Source: Gammaproteobacteria bacterium (GTDB lineage Bacteria; Pseudomonadota; Gammaproteobacteria; Pseudomonadales; Pseudomonadaceae). Taken from it: a stretch of 60,770 bases of DNA. Shown here piece by piece: positions 29,719 to 37,887 of the stretch. The notes under the pieces were generated by a model. That model worked only from the letters and a program-made list of their open reading frames with translations. It had not been told where the DNA came from and searched no databases. Every line of letters begins with the position of its first letter. Positions within the stretch are counted from its first letter, which is position 1. A program made the position numbers and the translations under genes. The stretch lies in the NCBI GenBank assembly GCA_012728415.1, contig JAAYFD010000029.1, positions 1 to 60,770 of the forward strand. The letters run 5' to 3'.

Positions 29719-30027
29719 GTTTTTATTTGGTGCATTGTGCTTAGGCCAGCCTGCACCCCCATACAAAACTGCGCTTGCCAGCGGCAAAACAAGTTTGCCG
29801 CTGCCGCTAAGGTTTTGATTGGGAGTTCAGACTGGCTTTTTTGTGCACCGCAGTGGGTGGGAGGGGGTGGCCCGACTTTGTCGGGCTGCTGTCGCATGAT
29901 CGGTTTTGTTAGCTGTGGAGTGCTTTGGTCTGCTGCGGAATTGCGTGGCGAGCTTGCCCTGATACTCTAATATCGCTGAAGGTTTCTAGTAGAATGCGTT
30001 TGATCAATATTTAAGTGGAATAGCATT
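29719..30027. other. Spacer between hisC and orn with two stem-loops
   Basis: No credible gene in 309 bp. A perfect 10-bp stem (CAGCGGCAAA / TTTGCCGCTG, loop ACAAG) lies at 29779-29803 and a second hairpin GCCCGAC-TTT-GTCGGGC at 29870-29886; neither has a clear U-run. The orn promoter must lie in the right part. Confidence 0.55.
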
Positions 30028-30570
30028 ATGCAAAACAAAGACAACCTGATCTGGATTGATCTGGAAATGACCGGTCTGGACACCGACAACGATCTGATCA
30101 TCGAAATTGCCACCGTTGTCACTGATGCTCAGCTCAATGTGCTGGCCGAAGGGCCGGTGATGGCGATTCACCAGAGTGATGCCATTCTTAACGGCATGGA
30201 TGAGTGGAACACCAACCAGCACGGTAAAAGCGGCCTGACCCAGCGCGTACGTGACAGCGCCATCAATGAAGCCGAAGCTGAGGCAAAAACTCTGGAATTT
30301 CTCAAACAGTGGGTGCCCGAGCGTGCCAGCCCCATGTGTGGTAACAGCATCTGCCAGGATCGCCGCTTTTTGCACCGCTGCATGCCACAGTTAGAGGCTT
30401 ATTTTCACTACCGCAATCTGGATGTTTCCAGCCTGAAAGAGCTGGCGCAGCGCTGGGCACCTGAGGTCGCCAAGGGCTTCAAGAAAAGCGAAGCGCATCT
30501 GGCCATGGATGATATCCGTGAGTCTATCGCTGAGCTTAAATACTATCGCCAGCATCTGATGAACTGCTAA
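30028..30570 (+). CDS. orn: Oligoribonuclease
   Basis: DEDDh 3'-5' exonuclease that degrades dinucleotides, including pGpG from cyclic-di-GMP turnover; essential in many gammaproteobacteria. The 180 residues show [20 protein letters not shown] (Exo I), [20 protein letters not shown] (Exo II) and the Exo III stretch [20 protein letters not shown] with the catalytic histidine. Full length. Confidence 0.97.
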   Translation: MQNKDNLIWIDLEMTGLDTDNDLIIEIATVVTDAQLNVLAEGPVMAIHQSDAILNGMDEWNTNQHGKSGLTQRVRDSAINEAEAEAKTLEFLKQWVPERASPMCGNSICQDRRFLHRCMPQLEAYFHYRNLDVSSLKELAQRWAPEVAKGFKKSEAHLAMDDIRESIAELKYYRQHLMNC

Positions 30571-30720
30571 AGAACGTGCCGCACTTTATCCCAGTCGATA
30601 TACGCAAGCTCATAGCGGGCATACGACACAACCATTGAAATACAGCGGCATACAGAGCAGCCGCTCATCACCACAACCATGGCAGGGTAAACTGGCCCAT
30701 TTATGAGCTTGAACCATATA

Positions 30721-30753
30721 CGGGAGTCTCGCCCGTACGGCTCCCGGGCGGGA
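30721..30753 (+). promoter_or_regulatory. GC-rich overlapping stem-loops between orn and the MoxR gene
   Basis: CGGGAG at 30721 can pair with CTCCCG at 30741-30746, or TCTCGCCCG can pair with CGGGCGGGA immediately after, so two mutually exclusive hairpins are possible. It lies about 90 bp upstream of the MoxR gene, without a U-run. Its role is unknown; an extragenic palindrome is the simplest explanation. Confidence 0.35.
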
Positions 30754-30844
30754 TGATCCGGTTACGGTCTGCCCTGCCCGGCAACCATAAGCCGCCCATC
30801 CTTGCAGCGGCGATAAACACATAACTCTAATACAAGGGCAACGC

Positions 30845-31687
30845 ATGAAATTTACTGGTACCTCTTCCTACGTCGCCACCGAAGATCTTAAGCTGGCAGT
30901 CAACGCTGCCATTACCCTTGAACGTCCCCTGCTGGTCAAGGGCGAGCCCGGCACCGGCAAGACCATGCTGGCCGAGGAGCTGGCCGACGCCTTTGGCGCC
31001 CGCCTGATCACCTGGCACATCAAGTCCACCACCAAGGCCCATCAGGGCCTGTATGAATACGACGCGGTCAGCCGCCTGCGCGACTCGCAGCTCAACTCCG
31101 AGCGGGTGCACGACATCGGCAACTACATCATCAAGGGCAAGCTGTGGGAGGCCTTCGAGGCCGACGAACGGGTGATTCTGCTGATTGATGAAATCGACAA
31201 GGCCGACATCGAGTTCCCCAATGACCTGCTGCAAGAGCTGGACCGCATGGAGTTCTACGTCTACGAGACTGACCAGACCGTCAGGGCCAAACACCGCCCC
31301 ATCATCATCATTACCTCCAACAACGAAAAAGAGCTGCCGGATGCCTTTTTGCGCCGCTGTTTCTTTCACTACATCGCCTTCCCCGATGCCGACACCTTGC
31401 GCCAGATTGTTGATGTCCACTACCCGGACATCAGCCAACAGCTGGTCAGCCAGGCACTGGAAATTTTCTTCGACATCCGCAAGGCACCCGGCCTGAAAAA
31501 GAAACCCTCCACCAGCGAGCTGGTGGACTGGCTCAAGCTGCTGATGGCCGACCAGATCGGTGTCGATGCGCTGCGCGAGGCCGATGCAGAAAAAGCCCTG
31601 CCCCCGCTGGCCGGCGCTCTGATCAAAAACGAGCAGGACATCATGCTGCTGGAGCGGCTGGCCTTCATGCACCGCAACCGCCGTTAG
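30845..31687 (+). CDS. MoxR-family AAA+ ATPase
   Basis: AAA+ chaperone-type ATPase of the MoxR group, which usually works with a von Willebrand factor A partner to activate or insert cofactors in enzymes. The 280-residue protein has Walker A GEPGTGKT (residues 38-45), Walker B VILLIDEIDKA, sensor 1 PIIIITSNNEKELPDAF and an arginine finger region LRRCFFHYI. The VWA-domain gene follows 9 bp downstream, so the two act together. The substrate is not evident from context. Confidence 0.93.
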   Translation: MKFTGTSSYVATEDLKLAVNAAITLERPLLVKGEPGTGKTMLAEELADAFGARLITWHIKSTTKAHQGLYEYDAVSRLRDSQLNSERVHDIGNYIIKGKLWEAFEADERVILLIDEIDKADIEFPNDLLQELDRMEFYVYETDQTVRAKHRPIIIITSNNEKELPDAFLRRCFFHYIAFPDADTLRQIVDVHYPDISQQLVSQALEIFFDIRKAPGLKKKPSTSELVDWLKLLMADQIGVDALREADAEKALPPLAGALIKNEQDIMLLERLAFMHRNRR

Positions 31688-31696
31688 GGCCTTGTC

Positions 31697-32875
31697 ATGC
31701 TGCTGAACCTGTTTCACGAACTGCGTGCCGCCCGCGTACCGGTCTCGCTACGCGAGCTGCTTGACCTGATTGCCGCGCTGGAGCGTAATGTGGTATTCGC
31801 CGACATGGACGAATTCTACTATCTGGCCCGTGCGCTGCTGGTCAAGGACGAACGCCATTACGACAAATTCGACCGGGCCTTTGCCGCCTACTTCAAGGGG
31901 CTGGAAAACCTGCAGGAGCACATCGAAGCGCTGATTCCCGATGAATGGCTGCGGCGCGAATTCATGCGCCAGCTCAGTGACGAAGAAAAAGCCAAAATCC
32001 AGTCCCTCGGCGGCCTGGACAAGCTGATTGAGACCTTCAAGCAGCGGCTGCAAGAACAGCAAAAAAAACATGCCGGTGGCAACAAGTGGATCGGCACCGG
32101 CGGCACCAGCCCGTTTGGCTCGGGCGGCTACAACCCGGAAGGCATCCGTATCGGCAACGCCGGCGAGCGCCAGGGGCGCGCCGTCAAGGTCTGGGAGCAG
32201 CGCGAATATAAAAACCTGGACGAAGACGAACAGCTCAACACCCGCTCGATCCAGATGGCGCTACGCCGCCTGCGCCAGTTTGCCCGTCAGGGTGCCGCTG
32301 AAGAATTTGACCTGCCCGCCACCATCGAGCACACCGCCCGCGATGGCGGGCTGCTGAATATCCGCATGCGCCCGGAGCGGCGCAACACCGTCAAGCTGCT
32401 GATTTTGTTTGATATCGGCGGCTCGATGGACGCCCACATCGAAGAATGCCAAGCCCTGTTCAGCGCCTGCCGCACCGAGTTCAAGCACCTGGAATATTAC
32501 TATTTCCACAACTTCATTTATGAGTCGGTGTGGAAAAACAACCAGCGGCGACACAGTGAGCGCACCCCGACCTACGATTTGCTGCACACCTATGGCAGCG
32601 ACTGGAAGGTGATCTTTGTCGGCGATGCCAGCATGGCACCCTACGAGGTCAGCCATGCCGGTGGCAGCGTCGAGCACTGGAACGAGGAGCCCGGTTATGT
32701 CTGGATGCAACGTTTCATGCAGCATTTCGAGCGGCTGGTCTGGCTCAACCCCTATCCACAACAAAGCTGGCATTACACCCGCTCCATCGACATGATCCGG
32801 AAGCTGGTGGAGGGCGAAATGTACCCCATGACACTGGCAGGGCTGGAGCAGGCCATGCAGGCTTTGGCACGCTGA
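31697..32875 (+). CDS. VWA-domain protein, CoxE-like partner of MoxR
   Basis: A 392-residue cytoplasmic protein with a helical N-terminal half (VPVSLRELLDLIAALERNVV) and a C-terminal von Willebrand A domain. The metal-ion-dependent adhesion site reads LILFDIGGSMDAHI (DxGGS instead of DxSxS, common in this COG3825-like group), with FVGDASMAPYEV and WLNPYPQQSWHYTRS further on. It forms a two-gene unit with the MoxR ATPase. By analogy with CoxD/CoxE it may assist metallo-enzyme maturation, but this is inference. Confidence 0.9.
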   Translation: MLLNLFHELRAARVPVSLRELLDLIAALERNVVFADMDEFYYLARALLVKDERHYDKFDRAFAAYFKGLENLQEHIEALIPDEWLRREFMRQLSDEEKAKIQSLGGLDKLIETFKQRLQEQQKKHAGGNKWIGTGGTSPFGSGGYNPEGIRIGNAGERQGRAVKVWEQREYKNLDEDEQLNTRSIQMALRRLRQFARQGAAEEFDLPATIEHTARDGGLLNIRMRPERRNTVKLLILFDIGGSMDAHIEECQALFSACRTEFKHLEYYYFHNFIYESVWKNNQRRHSERTPTYDLLHTYGSDWKVIFVGDASMAPYEVSHAGGSVEHWNEEPGYVWMQRFMQHFERLVWLNPYPQQSWHYTRSIDMIRKLVEGEMYPMTLAGLEQAMQALAR

Positions 32876-32903
32876 TGGCTTGGCGTTTACGGTGGTGTGT
32901 GGC

Positions 32904-33671
32904 TCAGCCTTGCGCCACCACCTCTCCGTCACGCCAGAGTATCCATTCGCCAGGCTGGTACAGCTGCCAGTTTTCATTATCGGTCAGGGGCTCGGTGGCG
33001 ATGACGCTCACCACATCATCCGGCGTGGTCTCGGCATGGAAGTCTACAGTCAGGTCGGCATCTTTCAGCGTGGCCGGACCAAAAGGGGCGCGGCGGGTAA
33101 TGTGTGCCAGCTTGGTCGAGCAATAGCTGAACAGCCAGTCACCATTGCTGAGCAGGCAGTTGAACACGCCCAGCGCGCGATATTCTTCACAGGCGGCCAC
33201 CAATACCGGCAGTATGGCATCCGGTTCGACTGCGCTGTCAAAGCGGCTGCGCAGCCGGTTGAGCAGATCACAAAATGCAGCTTCGCTGTCGGTATCGCCA
33301 ACCGGCTGATAAAAACCGCTGGCTGGTGTAAAGCCTTTCAGCTGGCCATTGTGAGCAAAACACCAGTTGCGCCCCCACAGCTCGCGCACAAAGGGATGGG
33401 TATTGGCCAGGCTGACCGCGCCAACGTTAGCCTGCCGAATATGACCGATCACTGCCGTACTCTTGATCGGGTACGTTTGTACCAGGCGCGCCACTTCCGA
33501 ATCGGCACTGGCCTGCGGGTCCTGAAACAGGCGCAGGCCGCGTCCTTCATAAAAGCCGATACCCCAGCCGTCACGGTGCGGACCGGTACGGCCGCCACGC
33601 TGCATCAGACCGGTAAAGCTGAATACGATATCGGTGGGTACGTTGGCACTCATGCCCAGCAGTTCACACAT
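32904..33671 (-). CDS. Class II glutamine amidotransferase, YafJ-like
   Basis: N-terminal nucleophile amidotransferase domain with the catalytic cysteine at position 2 (MCELLGMSANVPTDIVFSFT), the HRDGWGIGFYEG motif, the oxyanion region GHIRQANVGAVSLANTHPF and NWCFAHNGQLKGF. At 255 residues it matches the stand-alone YafJ/EgtC-like family. The acceptor substrate is unknown; the ergothioneine enzymes EgtB/D are not nearby. Confidence 0.93.
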   Translation of the reverse strand: MCELLGMSANVPTDIVFSFTGLMQRGGRTGPHRDGWGIGFYEGRGLRLFQDPQASADSEVARLVQTYPIKSTAVIGHIRQANVGAVSLANTHPFVRELWGRNWCFAHNGQLKGFTPASGFYQPVGDTDSEAAFCDLLNRLRSRFDSAVEPDAILPVLVAACEEYRALGVFNCLLSNGDWLFSYCSTKLAHITRRAPFGPATLKDADLTVDFHAETTPDDVVSVIATEPLTDNENWQLYQPGEWILWRDGEVVAQG

Positions 33672-33797
33672 GACGACTCCCTGACGCCTGCCGGACCTGT
33701 CGCATACTGCAGCAACCGTCCGGCTGATGCAGTTTTGACATTATTAAAACATGCCAAAATGCACCGAATAAACGAAGCAACAGCAACCCTGACGTCC

Positions 33798-34268
33798 TTA
33801 ACGCTCGGCCACAATGCCGGAATCCGTGGCTGCCAGCTCTTTTTGCTCCAGCAGCTCACGTAGGGTTGGTTCGCGGACTGTCGCGGCTGTTGTATCTTTT
33901 TGTTGACTGGTTTGTTGCGCCCTACGTGGTTTAAGCCAGTAATGCTCGACCAGGAACCGCACAATGGCAAAAACCAAGTACAGCGTAAAAGCCACAGTGC
34001 CATACAGCATGATGTCCGCCAGCGCGCGCCAGGCATCATTGTTGACCTTGAAAGCAATATCCATGGCCGCCATGGCCAGGGAAGGCACCCAGGCCGTGCC
34101 ATTGGGGTCCACCAGTGTTGGACTGAACAGGAGCACCGCTGCCGCCAACCACAGGGGCTCACGCAAATAGCGCCACATCCAGCGGGTAAAAAACGTCCAC
34201 ACCCAGAAACAACCCAGGGCAGCCACGCCGTAAAGCACCCAGGCCAGTTGGTATTCGTTGGTAATCAT
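33798..34268 (-). CDS. Four-segment inner-membrane protein of unknown function
   Basis: A 156-residue protein with four hydrophobic segments (LAWVLYGVAALGCFWVWTFF, PLWLAAAVLLFSPTLV, a weaker third, IMLYGTVAFTLYLVFAIVRF) and a charged cytoplasmic tail (RRAQQTSQQKDTTAATVREP). I chose ATG 34268 (MITNEYQLAW); the longer open frame upstream is poor in family-like composition. No recognised family. Confidence 0.7.
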   Translation of the reverse strand: MITNEYQLAWVLYGVAALGCFWVWTFFTRWMWRYLREPLWLAAAVLLFSPTLVDPNGTAWVPSLAMAAMDIAFKVNNDAWRALADIMLYGTVAFTLYLVFAIVRFLVEHYWLKPRRAQQTSQQKDTTAATVREPTLRELLEQKELAATDSGIVAER

Positions 34269-34476
34269 GCCAGGCTCACAAATAAACAAGGCACATATCA
34301 TAACGAAAACCGCACCTGCCGGTAAGGCCTGCAAAACCGGTACAGCCAGTGTCCGGCATGCAGCTCTTGCACAACATGCCTTTATAAATAACTGCAGCCT
34401 CGACTCGTGGAGCAGACTCTGGGAGGAAATCAGACAATCTGGAGCGCCCCACCTGCTTCCACCGGAACCCTGCAGG

Positions 34477-34683
34477 TCAATAATGCGGTGGCGGCTCGTT
34501 GGGTACTTCCTGAAACTGGTGCGACTGCTCTTCCTGCCGTGCCTGCAGCCGCTCCAGCTCGCGCCGGAGCAGGTCAATCTGCTTTTGCTGATCGGCAATC
34601 ACATCACTTAGCGTCTGCAACGCATCATCCTGAAAGGCCTGGCGGATTTCCAGCTCGGCCAGGCGCTCGTCAATGCTGCTCAT
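34477..34683 (-). CDS. slyX: SlyX family protein
   Basis: A 68-residue coiled-coil protein with the SlyX pattern: RLAELEIRQAFQDDALQTLS, VIADQQKQIDLLRREL, and the proline-rich end PNEPPPHY. Its start overlaps the HIT gene stop by 4 bp, so it is the last gene of the SMC-HIT-slyX unit. Function unknown. Confidence 0.92.
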   Translation of the reverse strand: MSSIDERLAELEIRQAFQDDALQTLSDVIADQQKQIDLLRRELERLQARQEEQSHQFQEVPNEPPPHY

Positions 34684-35108
34684 GCCAGCGCTACCTCCAG
34701 CCCGCTACGCTCCAGTGCCTGCAGCATTTGCTTGCGTACCGCATCCTGTCCGGATTCACTGTAAGGCACCGCCGCACCCCGGCCCCAGACCGGTGCCGGC
34801 CAGCTCTCGTCACCCTCGATCCGCACCACCAGGTGCATGTGCAGCTGGCGCACTACATTGCCCAGGGTAGCAATGTTCATCTTGTCAGCGGCAAACACGC
34901 CCTGCATGGCCTGCGCCAGCAGACGGCTCTCGTCCCACAGCTGATGCTGCTGCGCTTCATCCAGTTCAAAGACCTCACTGACCGCCGCCACCCGCGGCAC
35001 CAGAATCAGCCAGGGATAGCGCGCGTCGTTCATCAGCAATACCCGGCACAGCGGCAAATCGGCCAGCCAACAGGTATCCTGCTGCAGGCGTTCATCCAGC
35101 ACAAACAT
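34680..35108 (-). CDS. HIT-domain nucleotide hydrolase/transferase
   Basis: A 142-residue histidine-triad protein. The catalytic motif is QLHMHLVVR, and the N-terminal CRVLLMNDARYPWLILVP is typical of the FHIT-like HIT branch. Such proteins hydrolyse AMP- or nucleotidyl-linked substrates. It starts 3 bp after the stop of the TOPRIM gene and overlaps slyX, so it appears to be in the same transcript as the SMC operon. Confidence 0.88.
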   Translation of the reverse strand: MFVLDERLQQDTCWLADLPLCRVLLMNDARYPWLILVPRVAAVSEVFELDEAQQHQLWDESRLLAQAMQGVFAADKMNIATLGNVVRQLHMHLVVRIEGDESWPAPVWGRGAAVPYSESGQDAVRKQMLQALERSGLEVALA

Positions 35109-35111
35109 GCT

Positions 35112-36029
35112 TCACCTCGTTGATGGTTGATCCGGCAAGGGTACAGATTCTAGCGCACCCCGGTAGCGCTGATGACGCAAACTTTGTTGCTGCTCCAGCA
35201 AAACCTGCAAATGGGCCTGTAATGCATGATTTTGCGGCCAGCTGCGGCTTCTGCGTTGCAGGCGTTCAAAATCCTCCTGCTGTTTTGGCTCAATGCGCGC
35301 CGTATAGGAGCCCTGGTTTAACAGGGACAGCTCTGGCAGCAGCAAATGGCTGTAACCGTGGTCCAGTGCAATGTTGAGTCCGGCGGGGTCAAAGTCGCCC
35401 AGATAATAAGTGGGCTTGCCCAGCGCATTAAACTGCTGCACCAGGGCGATGACGCTTTGCGCATCATGCTGATAACCACGAAAAACGATCAGCGCATTGT
35501 CACACTCTGCCGGCAGGCGCTGGCTGCCGCTACGGTGATGCTCAAGGCAGTGATAAAACATGTCCAGATTTTCCACCACCAGCAAGCAGGGCGGTGTGTG
35601 CAAATCCAGCTGGTCTGCCGGGATATCCAGCACCAGATCGGTTTGCGGCTGCTGCAATACCGTCAGCGCCAGGTTGCCGGCATCAGGCTGCAACACCAGT
35701 ACCCGACCAGCACGGGGGCGGCTGCTGTTTTTATCTTCACGGTTGCTGGCCTGTGCCTGCTGGTAACGGTTTTGTCCGCTGTGCACAGTGCCGATGGGCG
35801 GCTGGCCGAGCAGCTGCAGGGTTTCGTTGATGACCTGCAACACCTGCGGGCTGAACAGCAGTTTACTGGCCGTCACCCAGTCGTGGGTAGGTACATCCTG
35901 CGCCCGACACCAGTCCAGCAGCTCACGCGCTGCCTGGCTGTGCGCGGATTCACTGACACTGGCCGCCGTTTGCAAACGGGCCTCGACCCGTTGCAGCAGG
36001 TTGTATAGGCGTTGTGACAGCATGCTCAA
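35112..36029 (-). CDS. TOPRIM-domain subunit of an SMC system (JetD/MksG-like)
   Basis: Fourth gene of the SMC operon. In Wadjet systems the corresponding subunit JetD cleaves plasmid DNA after loop extrusion. The 305-residue protein has a C-terminal TOPRIM fold: LLVVENLDMFYH with the catalytic glutamate E153, FRGYQHDAQSV, and YYLGDFDPAGLNIALDHGY with the metal-binding D212 and D214. The N-terminal 100 residues are helical. It is shorter than the JetD proteins I recall (about 400 residues). ATG 36029 overlaps the kleisin stop by 4 bp. Assignment rests on the TOPRIM motif plus gene neighbourhood. Confidence 0.8.
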   Translation of the reverse strand: MSMLSQRLYNLLQRVEARLQTAASVSESAHSQAARELLDWCRAQDVPTHDWVTASKLLFSPQVLQVINETLQLLGQPPIGTVHSGQNRYQQAQASNREDKNSSRPRAGRVLVLQPDAGNLALTVLQQPQTDLVLDIPADQLDLHTPPCLLVVENLDMFYHCLEHHRSGSQRLPAECDNALIVFRGYQHDAQSVIALVQQFNALGKPTYYLGDFDPAGLNIALDHGYSHLLLPELSLLNQGSYTARIEPKQQEDFERLQRRSRSWPQNHALQAHLQVLLEQQQSLRHQRYRGALESVPLPDQPSTR

Positions 36030-37261
36030 GCCTCCAGTCGCACCTGTAACTCCAGATCCTGCACAATGAGCAGGTCGTTGTCCGGCCGTTCGGGTTGTTC
36101 GTGGTAGTCAAGCCTAAACATCCGCTGGTCGGCTGCGGCCAGCCCCTGATAGGCGGCAATCACCTGGTACAGCCAGATTTCCGCGTCCCACTCAAGATTC
36201 GACTGCCGCAGCCAGTCCAGTGCACTCTGCCGGCCCTGTTGCTGCCAGACCTGCAAAAAGAAGCTTTCCACATCCTGCTGCAGGGCACGGCGCCGTGCCA
36301 GCACCACCTCATGCTCGGCATGGCTGATCACGCCGGCGGCTTCAGCCGGCAGGACACGCGGTTGCGGTGCCGGCGGCAGGGCCTGCAGCAGCTCGCGCAG
36401 CACGTCGCCATCCTGCAGGCGGTCCAGCGACAGGCTGGCAGCCGGCTGCAAGGCAGCGGCCTGATTGAACAGCAGGGGTACTTCCGTGCGCTGGGCATAA
36501 TCGCCGGGCTTGAAGTTGGGGTAGCGTTGCAGATGCTCCAGCATGCCACGCACCAGCCGGTTACGCGCATGTTGCTGACGGAAGCGTGCCAGCAGCTCGA
36601 TCAGGCGCTGCTGCACCTCGCGCAAGCGGCTGAAGTGCTCGCTGACCTGATCCTGCAGTTCACGCACCAGCAGGCTGCGCAAGCGGGCATTGCTGCCACA
36701 CAGGCTGATCAGCTCGGCAAAGTCGATCATCTTCAGCCCTTCCAGCCAGCGCTCGACCTCCTTGCCGGCTTTTTCGTTTTCGGCCATTTTCTCCGGCAGG
36801 CTGCTGACAAAGGCAAAATCACTGTTGAGCCGGTTCCACAGGCTTTCCAGACCGCTGATGATGCGGCTGTTGAGGTCATCCACATCCTGGCTCAAACCGG
36901 CAAACAGATAGTCGGCATGGGCATGGTTGCCCTGTTGCTGGGCCTGATTGATCTCGTTGGCCAGCCGGCGGATTTCCTCCAGAAAATCGCCAATCTCCGG
37001 GTTGACCTTGCGCCGGCGCTCATCGGCAATCAGCTGGGCAATCAGCTGGCGGGCCGGCTCGCCCAGCTTGGGGCCGCTCTGTTCATCGACATGGGAAAAA
37101 ATCCGTGCTTGCAGCAGCTTCTCAATGGATTTGCCCTGCGCCAGCTCGTCAACCGGCTCTCCATAGTAGCTGCGCATCACCAGGTCGGCGTGCTTGCCCA
37201 GCAGTTTGAGGCGTTCCACCCCCTGGCGGAACGCCTCGCCCTGATACTCCAGCTGGCTCAT
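36026..37261 (-). CDS. Kleisin-like subunit of an SMC system (MksF/JetA-like)
   Basis: A 411-residue, mainly helical protein in the kleisin position. Visible stretches include GKSIEKLLQARIFSHVDEQS, NPEIGDFLEEIRRLANEINQ, a central helical bundle (NRLVRGMLEHLQRYPNFKPG) and a beta-rich acidic C-terminal end (NDLLIVQDLELQVRLEA), expected to contact the SMC head. The start overlaps the upstream KITE-like gene by 4 bp and its stop overlaps the TOPRIM gene by 4 bp. Identification is from length, composition and operon position; no short catalytic motif exists in this family. Confidence 0.7.
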   Translation of the reverse strand: MSQLEYQGEAFRQGVERLKLLGKHADLVMRSYYGEPVDELAQGKSIEKLLQARIFSHVDEQSGPKLGEPARQLIAQLIADERRRKVNPEIGDFLEEIRRLANEINQAQQQGNHAHADYLFAGLSQDVDDLNSRIISGLESLWNRLNSDFAFVSSLPEKMAENEKAGKEVERWLEGLKMIDFAELISLCGSNARLRSLLVRELQDQVSEHFSRLREVQQRLIELLARFRQQHARNRLVRGMLEHLQRYPNFKPGDYAQRTEVPLLFNQAAALQPAASLSLDRLQDGDVLRELLQALPPAPQPRVLPAEAAGVISHAEHEVVLARRRALQQDVESFFLQVWQQQGRQSALDWLRQSNLEWDAEIWLYQVIAAYQGLAAADQRMFRLDYHEQPERPDNDLLIVQDLELQVRLEA

Positions 37262-37887
37262 GACAGCAGCTCCTCCTGCTGCGCGGGCGGTTCCTCATCA
37301 ATGCGGATGCGCTCTTCTTCCTGGATAAAACGCGCCAGCTCCAGCAGGTAATCAATCTTGCCGGTGACGATAAAATGCTGGCGGTCCTTGTGCGGCTGCA
37401 ACAGGTAGCCGGTCTCGCACAGGCGGTCAAATACCAGTTTGAGCTGACCGCCCACCTCGTTGCTTTGCGACTGGAACAGGCGGGTGGTACACAGTTGCTG
37501 CAACTGCTGATGCAGGCTGGGGTTGGCTTCGATACGGGCGGCAATTTCGTGCCGGTTGAGCACGTCGTGGGCGCTGAGCACGCGGTCACTGCCGGTGGTG
37601 TCCTGTACCAGTTGCATCAGGCCGAGCATCGGCAACAGGCTGTCCATGGTGATACGCAACTGCTGGCTGAGGCTGTCACGCAGCGGCTGGTTCAGCTCGC
37701 GCCAGGCCAGATACCAGACGCTGCCGTCGGCGCTGCTGGCCAGCCGCCGGTTGAGTGGACGCAGGTAGTCGTCGATCGCCTCACGCGCCGCTTCCGACTG
37801 CAAACGCTCGTGGTTATGACTGTCACTGACCGCGCAGACAAAGCCGCCAGCCAGCAGGTATTCAAGCAGTGCACCGTACTGAATCAT
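37258..37887 (-). CDS. KITE-like (MksE/JetB-like) subunit of an SMC system
   Basis: A 209-residue protein with winged-helix character: YGALLEYLLAGGFVCAVSD, LRPLNRRLASSADGSVWYLA, a helical middle and the C-terminal FDRLCETGYLLQPHKDRQHF with IVTGKIDYLLELARFI. MksE/JetB/MukE are small winged-helix proteins that dimerise on the kleisin, and this fits by size and context. Four-bp overlaps on both sides indicate translational coupling within the SMC operon. Confidence 0.72.
   Translation of the reverse strand: MIQYGALLEYLLAGGFVCAVSDSHNHERLQSEAAREAIDDYLRPLNRRLASSADGSVWYLAWRELNQPLRDSLSQQLRITMDSLLPMLGLMQLVQDTTGSDRVLSAHDVLNRHEIAARIEANPSLHQQLQQLCTTRLFQSQSNEVGGQLKLVFDRLCETGYLLQPHKDRQHFIVTGKIDYLLELARFIQEEERIRIDEEPPAQQEELLS

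Noticed and set aside
36095-37351. 418-codon open frame on the plus strand over the kleisin-like gene
   Set aside because: Antisense shadow. The minus-strand genes have 4-bp overlaps and coherent operon structure.
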